Source: DAOULY01 sp034414595 (GTDB taxonomy: Bacteria; Chloroflexota; Dehalococcoidia; SZUA-161; JAUWZY01). Taken from it: a DNA stretch of 64,000 bases. Shown here in pieces: positions 51,572 through 58,694 of the stretch (its first letter is position 1; every line of letters starts with the position of its first letter). The position numbers and the translations under genes were made by a program. The stretch is from the NCBI GenBank assembly GCA_034414595.1, contig DAOULY010000018.1, forward strand, positions 4,640 to 68,639, given 5' to 3'. The notes beneath the pieces were generated by a model that saw only the letters and a list, made by a program, of their open reading frames with translations, was not told the DNA's origin and did not search any database.

Positions 51572-53529
51572 GTAGCGGCAGGGATATCAATGGTAGGGGT
51601 TCCTGGAGTGGTGATGGTGTCGCTCCACCAGTAAGAGTAATTGTAGTACACCCTGAACTTGTAGCTACCCTGAGGCAGGGTGAAGCTGGCCTGGCCCGAG
51701 GCATCGGTAACTTTGCTCCCGGCATATGCTCCGTCGGCAGTGTAGGCGTATACCCGGCAGCCATCAATAGGGCCTCCGGCCGCGGTGACGGTAACCACAG
51801 TAGCTGCGGGGATATCAATGGTAGTGGTTCCTGGAGTGGTGATGGCGTCGCTCCACCAGCAGGTATACTCATAGTACAGCCTGAACTTGTAGCTACCCTG
51901 AGGCAGGGTGAAGCTGGCCTGGCCTGAGGCATCGGTAACTTTGCTCCCGGCGTATGTTCCGTCGGCAGTATAGGCATACACCCGGCAGCCACCAATAGGG
52001 CCTCCGGCCGCCGTAACCGTAACAACGGTAGCCGCGGGGATGTCGATGGTGGCGGTTCCTGGAGTGGTGATGGCGTCGCTCCACCAGTAGGAGTAATTGT
52101 AGTACACCCTGAACTTGTAGCTACCCTGCACTATGTCAAACTCGGCCTGGCCCGAGGCATCGGTAACTTTGCTCCCGGCGTATGTTCCGTCGGCAGTATA
52201 GGCATATACCCGATAGCCCTCGACAGGGGCTCCGGCGGAGGTGACTGTAACAACAGTATCCGCGGGGTCTAAGGTGGAGTTCGCTGGAGTCGTGCTTGCT
52301 TGCAACGCCTGATAGGCATTGATGCGCCCGTTACCTATTCCACTTACGCCGATGTCATCACAGGTGCTCTCGATAGCATATCTTACCTCATCGTTCAGAC
52401 GGCCATTGCCGTTGCTGTCGCTTACAGTGTCGAATGCCAGGGCTGCCAGTCCGGCAACATGGGGCGCAGCCATGGAGGTGCCACTCATGCTTCTATATTC
52501 GTGGGGGGGTGTCGCCACCGTAGAGAGGATACTAAGGCCTGGGGCAGCCACATCGACCCAATTGCCATAGGTGGAAAAGCCGGCTAGGGTGTCATCCGCC
52601 TGAGTAGCTGCTACTGCAATGACGTTGTCATAGGCAGCGGGGTATATCGGACTGGAACTCTCATCGCTACCAGTATTACCAGCACTCGCCACCAGCACCA
52701 CACCATGGTCCCAGGCATAATTTATTGCATTCTCTATTACAGAGGAGGGTGAGGTGAACACTATGCTCATGTTGATCACCTCAGCTCCGTTATCCACTGC
52801 CCAGGTGATGCCCTGAGCAAGCCATGAAGCAGACACCAATCCATTATCCGTAAACACCTTCCCAATCATCAGCGAGGAGTCATATCCCAACCCGGCAACA
52901 CCAGTTGCATTGTCGGTAATGGCAGCGGCGATTCCTGCCACGTGCGTGCCATGATTGTAGACATCGTCCAGAGTAGCGCTGCCGGAGAAAATCTGGCTGG
53001 CTACAATCTTGGCCTGCAGATCGGGATGGTCCTGGTCAATGCCGGTGTCCAGAATAGCAATCTGGATGTTTGAACTCCCGTGGGTGATGTCCCAGGCTTG
53101 CGGGGCTTGAACCGTGGTCAGGCCCCACTGCCGACTGAAATCGGTGTCATCAGGTACGGCGGCTAATTGCCCCCGGGAGTCGGTCTCAGCATATTCTACA
53201 AAGGGATTACTGGCATAGGACACCAGCCTCGCCGTGGCCTGACTGGTGGGCACCTGCACCACCTGTACCCCAAGCTGGGGTATAGTGTCCACTACAGTAC
53301 CGGCGTTCTGGCGATGCACCTCTGCTATCGTTGAGGCATCGGTGTCTGGTTTGAATTTGACCAGTATTTCAGTGTAGCTTGTGCCCTGGTCCCCATCGTG
53401 GGATGCCAGAGCAGCGAGCCCACTTGCTGAGAAGACCAGGAGCAAAACCAACGCTGCGATTAAAATCGAAGGTAGCCCCAAAGCCTTCTTACCTATTATT
53501 CTGTTTTTGACATTTTGCTTGATTGTCAT
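51562..53529 (-). CDS. Secreted subtilisin-like serine protease with three C-terminal repeats
   Basis: 655 residues. A long signal peptide (about 1-42), an I9-type propeptide (YTEILVKFKPDTDA...), and a peptidase S8 domain at about 140-410. The catalytic triad is Asp161 (ILDTGIDQDHPD), His193 (HGTHVAG) and Ser352 (GTSMAAPH), with oxyanion Asn285. Residues 426-653 are exactly three 76-residue Ig/carboxypeptidase-regulatory-like repeats (RVYAYTADGTYAGSKVTDASGQA, YKFRVYYNYSYWWSD), very similar also in DNA. The frame ends two residues after the third repeat; a one-base change would extend it by about 44 codons to 51441. It lies behind riboswitch 3. Confidence 0.92.
   Translation of the reverse strand: MTIKQNVKNRIIGKKALGLPSILIAALVLLLVFSASGLAALASHDGDQGTSYTEILVKFKPDTDASTIAEVHRQNAGTVVDTIPQLGVQVVQVPTSQATARLVSYASNPFVEYAETDSRGQLAAVPDDTDFSRQWGLTTVQAPQAWDITHGSSNIQIAILDTGIDQDHPDLQAKIVASQIFSGSATLDDVYNHGTHVAGIAAAITDNATGVAGLGYDSSLMIGKVFTDNGLVSASWLAQGITWAVDNGAEVINMSIVFTSPSSVIENAINYAWDHGVVLVASAGNTGSDESSSPIYPAAYDNVIAVAATQADDTLAGFSTYGNWVDVAAPGLSILSTVATPPHEYRSMSGTSMAAPHVAGLAALAFDTVSDSNGNGRLNDEVRYAIESTCDDIGVSGIGNGRINAYQALQASTTPANSTLDPADTVVTVTSAGAPVEGYRVYAYTADGTYAGSKVTDASGQAEFDIVQGSYKFRVYYNYSYWWSDAITTPGTATIDIPAATVVTVTAAGGPIGGCRVYAYTADGTYAGSKVTDASGQASFTLPQGSYKFRLYYEYTCWWSDAITTPGTTTIDIPAATVVTVTAAGGPIDGCRVYAYTADGAYAGSKVTDASGQASFTLPQGSYKFRVYYNYSYWWSDTITTPGTPTIDIPAATGG
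51571..52254 (-). repeat. Three tandem 228-bp coding repeats in the subtilase gene
   Basis: Units 52254-52027, 52026-51799 and 51798-51571 encode the 76-residue modules. Long stretches are near-identical between units, for example the codons for GSKVTDASGQA. Copy number could vary by recombination. Confidence 0.85.
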
Positions 53530-53553
53530 CTGACTAACTTCCCTTCTATATAT

Positions 53554-53751
53554 TCAGCCTGACAGGGCAAGATCACAGGAGTGTGTCGTAGACCTGAATT
53601 GCCCCCATGCTGAGGATTGCCTTAGTTGGTGTTTTGAGCCATATACGGGCTTGATGGAGGTATTCCCTTCAAACCAGCCTGTGGCTTTACCGTCTGGGAG
53701 GATCACCTGTTGACGGCGAATATTAGTTGCGCTACACTGTGAAATGGACAT
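53554..53751 (-). CDS. Small hypothetical protein in the subtilase operon
   Basis: 65 residues starting MSISQCSATNIRRQQVILPDGKATGWFEG. A perfect AGGAGG stands 7 bases before ATG 53751, which is the main evidence for translation. There is no signal peptide, membrane segment or recognised domain. It lies between the HTH gene and the subtilase gene, all on the minus strand. Confidence 0.55.
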   Translation of the reverse strand: MSISQCSATNIRRQQVILPDGKATGWFEGNTSIKPVYGSKHQLRQSSAWGQFRSTTHSCDLALSG

Positions 53752-53826
53752 ACGATAACCTCCTGGTTGTTGTGTGTCCCACTTCCGCCCTGGATTTGTG
53801 CTTGCCGGCCGAGTCCAGGGCTTCAC

Positions 53827-54033
53827 TTATTTTGCATCTTTGACTTCTATGCTATGAGCAAGGCTCTTAGCTTTTAGATATCCTCCTTGGTGTAGACACG
53901 CCAACTGTTGATGCTCACGGCGTGCCTTTGGGATTTTGCCCTTAGTCTCAGCTTCTCGAAGCCAAGACTCTGAGCGCCTGAGCTCCTTTGCAATTTCTGG
54001 CATGGTAAACATGCTGTAGATTGGAGAGCGCAT
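53827..54033 (-). CDS. Small MerR/excisionase-like helix-turn-helix protein
   Basis: 68 residues. FTMPEIAKELRRSESWLREAETKGKIPKARRE is an HTH_17-like DNA-binding motif near the N-terminus, followed by a short tail with HQGGYLKAKSL. The start at 54033 is supported by GGAGAG upstream; a longer frame from 54114 lacks an SD. It is the first gene behind riboswitch 3, just as a comparable HTH gene follows riboswitch 1. Confidence 0.68.
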   Translation of the reverse strand: MRSPIYSMFTMPEIAKELRRSESWLREAETKGKIPKARREHQQLACLHQGGYLKAKSLAHSIEVKDAK

Positions 54034-54212
54034 CTCGCTTTCTCTCCAATTAGCGGAGCGGTTCAGAAGCAGGCTTAAGTTGGCGGCAGCCAGCATCTGC
54101 TGACTAATACCCATCTTATTACGCTTTCGATGTGTTCCATAAGTCCAGATCGGGTCAGGTCAATAAATATTGAGGGTCAATCGGATGACCTCATTTGGCC
54201 CGCTCTCACACT

Positions 54213-54256
54213 CCAAATACAGAAGTGCTTCCTGGGGATAACACCGGGAAGCACTT
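54213..54256 (-). terminator. Expression-platform hairpin of riboswitch 3
   Basis: AAGTGCTTCC and GGAAGCACTT (54223-54232 with 54247-54256) form a 10-bp perfect stem. On the minus strand it is followed by CTGTATTTGG. It lies 9 bases beyond the aptamer. Confidence 0.65.
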
Positions 54257-54264
54257 TCCGATTT

Positions 54265-54358
54265 GCTCGGTTCGGCAGCCCGGCTATCATGGCCCCCGAG
54301 GGACGTTAGACCCGTGACTTTGCGCCCCCAGCTTTCGATGGGTTTGCCCTTTCGCTCC
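54265..54358 (-). promoter_or_regulatory. Cyclic di-GMP-I riboswitch aptamer upstream of the HTH-subtilase operon
   Basis: Minus strand: GGGCAAACCC, a hairpin with a GAAA loop (CCCATCGAAAGCTGGG), then GGCGCAAAGTCACGGGTCTAA, a second hairpin with GGGGGCCATGATAGCC, and closing GGGCTGCCGAACC. One core base differs (AAAGTC for AAAGCC), but the architecture is complete. Confidence 0.9.
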
Positions 54359-54835
54359 GTGTTCGATTTTTCTCTACCTTCAACACACCATTGGGACTGG
54401 CAAGACCAGTACTGAAGATGCGTTGTTAAGGAAGAAGCGTTTATTATGCCATTTACCTCCTTACCTTATTACCTTATAGACCTTACTTCCACGCTACCAC
54501 ACTGGTATACTGCTTGGTCAACATGACTTTGGAACCGACCCTGGGGGTGCTTCGGTACCCGTAGGAAAGGCGACAACTGTTGCTAACCCAGATGGGTGAT
54601 GCCGGAGCGGGCGTGGGCTTGTGCCCTCAGTACTCGTTGGTCTGCTCGCGGGCTATTCTGTGAAGCTACCTGCTGGTTCCTATATTTAGGAGGCGCTCGT
54701 GTGATTTTCCTGTCGGAGGGTGACCCAAAAGGGCCAGAATCTTGGCCAAAAAGGATGATGGGGATTGACCCGAAAGGGGGATTGGAAAATGACTGGGGGA
54801 GTTGTAGCATCAATCTGTTGGGAGTGAGTAATATC
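54359..54835. other. Divergent intergenic region with structured leader
   Basis: Lies between riboswitch 3 (minus) and the first OmpR-type regulator (plus). It contains a UUCG-tetraloop hairpin GGGTGC-TTCG-GTACCC (about 54545-54560), a GGCCA/TGGCC hairpin near 54732, and several GC-rich segments, suggesting a long structured 5' leader for the regulator mRNA. No known riboswitch was recognised. Confidence 0.45.
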
Positions 54836-54961
54836 ATGGCTTATGTAGAAGCAATTGACCAAATTTCACGAAAAAGACGAAATGGTGACAGGGGAATCCC
54901 TGCGGCACGGGAAATGAGCTGGTGGTCCATAATATGTACCCTCGTGATGAGAATGACCGGA

Positions 54962-55546
54962 ATGAAAGCATTGATGATAGAGGGCAACAAGGAAATGGTG
55001 GAAAGCGTTTCCCTCTCCCTCAAGCTACGCTGGCCGGAGGCCGAGTTGATTGCCGTCGCTGAGGGGACAAAGGGGATGGAACTGGTGGAGGGCGGGTCAC
55101 CGGATATTGTTATTCTGGACCTCGATCTGCCCACCATAGATGCTTTCGAGGTGTTGAGCCGGATTCGCCTCTTTTCCGATGTGCCCGTCATCGCCCTCAG
55201 CAATAATGGCGATGACGAGATGCGCCGAATCAGGGCCCTGGAGATGGGCGCGGACCAGTGTATCACCAAGCCCTTCAGCCCCATCGAGTTCCTGGCCAGT
55301 GTGAAGGCGCTGCTCCGCCGCGCCGGGATGGCCGAGCTCAAAGAAGGCCGCCTTCCCTCATTTGTCAGCGATGGTCTCGCCGTAGACTTCACCACTCGTG
55401 ATGTGTTCATCTCTGGAGAGCTGGTGAGGTTGCCCCGGGCCGAGTACAATTTGCTGACCTATCTGGTGAAAAACGGAGGCAAAGCGATGCCCAATCCTGC
55501 TGTCCGGCAGGTTGTGGGTTATAAGTTAGTAGGACCACCCGACTAA
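54962..55546 (+). CDS. OmpR-type response regulator with truncated DNA-binding domain (RR1)
   Basis: 194 residues. REC domain about 1-120 with phospho-acceptor Asp in VILDLDLPTIDAF and ITKPFSP. The usual Asp-Asp metal pair is replaced by E-G-N. The winged-helix domain starts normally (LAVDFTTRDVFISGELVRLPRAEYNLLTYLVKNGGKAMP) but jumps to NPAVRQVVGYKLVGPPD, missing about 39 residues that include the recognition helix present in RR2. It therefore probably cannot bind DNA in the usual way. Homology with RR2 continues upstream of the chosen start (SWWSIIC), so translation from ATG 54836 is possible. Confidence 0.8.
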   Translation: MKALMIEGNKEMVESVSLSLKLRWPEAELIAVAEGTKGMELVEGGSPDIVILDLDLPTIDAFEVLSRIRLFSDVPVIALSNNGDDEMRRIRALEMGADQCITKPFSPIEFLASVKALLRRAGMAELKEGRLPSFVSDGLAVDFTTRDVFISGELVRLPRAEYNLLTYLVKNGGKAMPNPAVRQVVGYKLVGPPD

Positions 55547-55632
55547 CAGCCAGCAGCTATGACGTCCATCTGCTGGTAGTAGGTGATGCACGGGTAGGCG
55601 TTGGTCGGGTTTACCAGAAGGAGCTGTCCAGA
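55543..55632 (-). pseudogene. Antisense remnant of a TasA-like subunit gene (after RR1)
   Basis: On the minus strand the frame reads GQLLLVNPTNAYPCITYYQQMDV and stops. This matches the central motif of the TasA-like protein at 57965-58534 (GQLIVTVTNAYPCIDYYQD). In DNA, 55576-55606 is complementary to 58213-58243 at 29 of 31 positions. It has no start codon. It is either a gene relic in inverted orientation or, if transcribed with RR1, an antisense element. Confidence 0.7.
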
Positions 55633-55680
55633 TCACCATTAGGGTGTGGGTTATCTGGACAGCTCCGTCATTTATCTCCC
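55620..55680 (+). terminator. Terminator-like hairpin after RR1
   Basis: GGAGCTGTCCAGAT (55620-55633) and ATCTGGACAGCTCC (55653-55666) form a perfect 14-bp stem with a 19-base loop containing GGGTGTGGGTT, then GTCATTTATC. A degenerate copy follows RR2. Confidence 0.65.
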
Positions 55681-56163
55681 TGGTATCGGGAGAGCCCCCC
55701 CGAGCGGGCCACTGAAAAAGACATGGTCCCTCAGCAAGAGCCTCAGTCGACACGACGGGATCTCCCCTATTGTATCTGGTAAGTAGTAGATTCGCTGCTG
55801 AATCTATATAATAGTGCAGGAAGTGAGATTCTTGCCGAAATGGTGACACCGATAAAGGGTACTGGGTGTGCCTGGTTCATGCTTCTTGGTGAACGACGGA
55901 ATAAACCAACTTTACTCCGAATGAGCGATTGCAAAAAGCTTTGATTAGTTTACACTTATGTGTAGAAAAAGTGACATGAGGGTGAAAGGAGCTGCAGCGT
56001 GGTTCACCTGGGAGTGGTTGAAGAGGGGAAGGAAGAAAAGAGCTGGTTACAACCAAAAGGAAAAGGAAAGAATGGCAGGAAGAATGGAGATGGAGGAGTA
56101 CTTAGGGCGGGAGAGATCAGTTGGTGGTCCGTCATTTGCGCCCTTATGAAAGGGAGGACTGCG
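55667..56163. other. Intergenic region between RR1 and RR2
   Basis: No confirmed gene. A GTG at 55999 with AAAGGAG 7 bases upstream opens an in-frame N-terminal extension of RR2 (55 residues, ending SWWSVICALMKGRTA). Because a similar segment precedes RR1, this extension may be translated. Confidence 0.45.
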
Positions 56164-56862
56164 ATGAGAGTCTTAATGATCGAAAGTATTAAGGAGATAG
56201 TCGAGAGCATCACTCTATCCCTTCAGCTGCGCTGGCCAGAGGCCGAACTGCTTACTGTCGCCGAGGGCACAAGGGGAATAGAGCTGGTGGAGGGAGAAGC
56301 GCCGGATGTTGTTATCCTTGACCTCGATTTGCCCAGCATGGATGCTTTTGAAGTGCTCAGCCAGATCCGTCTCTTCTCCGATGTACCCATCATCGTCCTC
56401 AGCAAAGGGGACGACGAGATGCGCAGAGTCAGGGCCTTGGAAATGGGCGCGGACGAATGTATCACCAAGCCCTTCAGTCCCATGGAGTTCCTGGCCAGTG
56501 TGAAGGCGCTGCTCCGCCGCGCCGGAATGTCCGAGCTCAGAGAAGGCCGTCTTCCCTCATTTATCAGTGAGGGTCTCACTATAAATTTCACCACTCGTGA
56601 GGTGTTCATCTGTGGAGAGGTGGTGAAGTTGACTCCTACGGAGTATGAGCTACTGACCTATCTGGTAAGAAACGAGGGCAGGGTGATCCCGCACCGTGCC
56701 CTGGTCGAAAAGGTATGGGGCTCAGAGTATATCGGTGACCCTTACCTGCTCAAGAAATACATCTCTCGCATAAGGCACAAATTAGGAGACAATGCTGCCA
56801 ATCCGCAGATAGTCATCGCGGAACGCGGTGTCGGTTACAAGTTCATAAGACCACCCGATTAG
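56164..56862 (+). CDS. OmpR/PhoB-type response regulator (RR2)
   Basis: 232 residues. REC about 1-120: acceptor Asp in VILDLDLPSMDAF, CITKPFSP; the acidic pair is E-S rather than D-D. A complete winged helix (about 130-230) has TREVFICGEVVKLTPTEYELLTYLVRNEGRVIPHRALVEKVWG, DPYLLKKYISRIRHKLGD and GVGYKF. AAAGGGAGG before ATG 56164 gives the preferred start. It is a close paralogue of RR1 from a tandem duplication that also copied downstream sequence. No kinase gene is adjacent. Confidence 0.88.
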   Translation: MRVLMIESIKEIVESITLSLQLRWPEAELLTVAEGTRGIELVEGEAPDVVILDLDLPSMDAFEVLSQIRLFSDVPIIVLSKGDDEMRRVRALEMGADECITKPFSPMEFLASVKALLRRAGMSELREGRLPSFISEGLTINFTTREVFICGEVVKLTPTEYELLTYLVRNEGRVIPHRALVEKVWGSEYIGDPYLLKKYISRIRHKLGDNAANPQIVIAERGVGYKFIRPPD

Positions 56863-56907
56863 AGAATTAATAGCCGTGGATGCAGCCATGGCTGTCAACA
56901 ACGGTTT

Positions 56908-56966
56908 TTAGTAGTTGATGCACGGGTAGGCGTTGTTCAGAGTTACAAGCAAGAGGGGGGCTGTCC
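56908..56966 (-). pseudogene. Antisense remnant of a TasA-like subunit gene (after RR2)
   Basis: The minus-strand frame reads PLLLVTLNNAYPCINY and stops, matching ELIITVNNAYPCVTYT of the protein at 58695-59186. The 20 bases encoding this core are exactly complementary to that gene, and a 27-base stretch (56909-56935) is complementary to 58217-58243 with one mismatch. It is the second copy of the element found after RR1. Confidence 0.65.
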
Positions 56967-57010
56967 GGATCGACCTGGGGTGTGGGTTGCCTGGAACAGC
57001 CCCGTCAATC
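56953..57010 (+). terminator. Terminator-like hairpin after RR2
   Basis: GGGGCTGTCC-GG (from 56957) pairs with CCTGGAACAGCCCC (56990-57004) with one bulge. The loop again has GGGTGTGGGTT. It is homologous to the hairpin after RR1. Confidence 0.55.
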
Positions 57011-57149
57011 GTGGCCTCGGTGGCAGGAGGAGCCTCAAACAAGCGTGACGCTGATGTAGCCAGATAGGCCACCGAGCAAGCTCTCGCCAGATGGCGTAAC
57101 CCCTTGCCAGAAGTGGCACCAAAGGGCAGCTCTATGCTGTCCTTTTTCT

Positions 57150-57232
57150 ATCACCGATTATGCACCGTTTTGTCACCGTTTTGTCACCATCGTTCACCGT
57201 CAACGTCACCGCTGTCACCGTTATCTTCACAT
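57150..57232. promoter_or_regulatory. Array of about eight helically phased CACCG repeats
   Basis: CACCG-like pentamers start at 57152, 57163, 57174, 57185, 57195, 57207, 57216 and 57228, giving steps of 11, 11, 11, 10, 12, 9 and 12 bases. OmpR/PhoB-type regulators bind direct repeats with 11-bp period, so this is a likely operator for RR3 or its paralogues. It ends about 40 bases before the RR3 start. Confidence 0.72.
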
Positions 57233-57271
57233 TTACCTGATATTCTGTTAACAGTTTGACAGGAGCCGGAC

Positions 57272-57961
57272 TTGAACAAGGTTTTAGTAATTGAGGGCGA
57301 GCATGAGGTAAGGGAAGAAGTGGTCTCAGCCTTGCAACAGGCCGGATTTGACGTATTAAAAGCTGAAGATGGTGCTCAAGGGCTGGCGATGCTGTATGAA
57401 ACCCAGCCCTTTCTCATAGTTATGGACGAGCAAATGCCCTACCCCCGAGTGCGCCAGGTCTCTGATGCTCCCCTAATCGTCCTCGGTGACCATAGGGAAG
57501 AGCTGTCGTTCGCCAAGGCTTTATATCTTGGTGCAGATGCTTACATGACCAAGCCCTTCAGCCTGGCTGAGCTGGCGGCGCGGGCGCGCGCCCTGTTGCG
57601 CCGGTATAAGCCCATGTATTGCTATCCCAGGCTTATTCCCGAGACGCGGATGGTGGAGTTGCCTGACAGCGCGACTGCGCTTAGCCCCACCGAATTCCGT
57701 CTCTTCTCCTGTCTGGTATTCAATGAGGGCCGGGTCATGCCTTACCCACAGTTAATGGTTGAGGTCTGGGGCGGTACCATCAGCATGGCCACGCTGCACT
57801 TATATGTGCGCCGCATCAAGGACAAGCTGGGCATCGATGGCGTTGGCCCTTACTGCATCCTCGGCCACCGTGGCCGCGGGTACAGCTTCGTCGCCGAAGA
57901 GCATCCTATCGTAAGCGATATCTCTTTCTACTTTCATAACGCAGTGAAGGGGGGTGACTGA
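57272..57961 (+). CDS. OmpR-type response regulator heading the TasA-like operon (RR3)
   Basis: 229 residues. REC about 1-112: MNKVLVIEGEHEVREE (E-G-E instead of D-D), acceptor Asp52 in LIVMDEQMP, YMTKPFSL. It is shorter than normal between beta3 and beta4 (QMPYPRVRQVSDAPLIVL). A complete winged helix follows (LSPTEFRLFSCLVFNEGRVMPYPQLMVEVWG, LHLYVRRIKDKLG, GRGYSF). Start is TTG 57272 with AGGAG 6 bases upstream. Its stop is 3 bases before the first subunit gene, whose SD lies in the RR3 codons, so the two are coupled. Confidence 0.87.
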   Translation: MNKVLVIEGEHEVREEVVSALQQAGFDVLKAEDGAQGLAMLYETQPFLIVMDEQMPYPRVRQVSDAPLIVLGDHREELSFAKALYLGADAYMTKPFSLAELAARARALLRRYKPMYCYPRLIPETRMVELPDSATALSPTEFRLFSCLVFNEGRVMPYPQLMVEVWGGTISMATLHLYVRRIKDKLGIDGVGPYCILGHRGRGYSFVAEEHPIVSDISFYFHNAVKGGD

Positions 57962-57964
57962 GCC

Positions 57965-58534
57965 ATGAAAAGAAAGATACTGATACTGAGCGTGGTGCTG
58001 GCTATTGCTCTGAGTGCGCTCGGTGTTGGCTATGCCCTGTGGTCTGACACCCTGACCATCGACGGCACTATCAACACCGGTAACGTCAATATTGAGTGGA
58101 GCGCCGGACCGTCTTACGATTCGGAGCTGCCGGGGAAGGACGTCAGCAACATAGAGTGCCATGTGGATTACGACCCTCAGAGCGCGACCTTTGGACAGCT
58201 CATAGTCACAGTGACCAACGCCTACCCGTGCATCGACTACTACCAGGATGTGGCTGTAGGTAGCTTCGGTACCGTGCCGGTGATCATCTCGGACGTCTCG
58301 TTCAATACCTCACTGCTGCCACCGAATACAACCGTGGAGATGCTACCCGCCAGTTTTGGGGGGTATGAAGGTTATCCCGATATCGCCGTGGGGGTTCAGC
58401 TGCACGAGAACGACGTGGCTATAGGCACAATACATGTACACCTGACCAACGATGCCGAGCAGGGTACTACGTACACCTTCACCGGCAACGTGACTGCGGT
58501 GCAGTACAACGAGTACACTCCTCCTGCTCCATGA
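57965..58534 (+). CDS. TasA/camelysin-like secreted fibre subunit 1
   Basis: 189 residues. A SipW-type signal peptide (RKILILSVVLAIALSALGVGYALWSDTLTIDGTINTG) has cleavage expected near GYA|LWSDT. The mature beta-rich domain has LIVTVTNAYPCIDYYQDV, a GTVPVIISDVSFNT strand, VGVQLHEND and the closing QGTTYTFTGNVTAVQYNEY. TasA-like proteins form extracellular fibres after processing by a SipW-type peptidase, and such an enzyme is encoded at the end of this operon. GGGGGTGA upstream, inside RR3, gives strong translation. Confidence 0.83.
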   Translation: MKRKILILSVVLAIALSALGVGYALWSDTLTIDGTINTGNVNIEWSAGPSYDSELPGKDVSNIECHVDYDPQSATFGQLIVTVTNAYPCIDYYQDVAVGSFGTVPVIISDVSFNTSLLPPNTTVEMLPASFGGYEGYPDIAVGVQLHENDVAIGTIHVHLTNDAEQGTTYTFTGNVTAVQYNEYTPPAP

Positions 58535-58694
58535 TTGAGCGCTGAACATATAGGAAAGAGAACTGGCAGAAAATGGCTGAAACGGAAAAAGAGGTTGTTG
58601 AGAGAAGAGAGAAAACAACACATTCCATAATGCCGTTATGCCCCGGGTCGAGGGGCGATAAGGCAACCCTGAAACGGAGGGAGGTGATCAAGAG

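Noticed and set aside
51441..52025. Long minus-strand frame through the subtilase repeats
   Set aside because: Mostly an out-of-frame shadow of near-identical repeats; only its last part is meaningful, as a possible frameshifted tail.
55526..55849. 107-codon minus-strand frame after RR1
   Set aside because: It is out of frame with the recognisable subunit fragment and has no ribosome-binding site or family.
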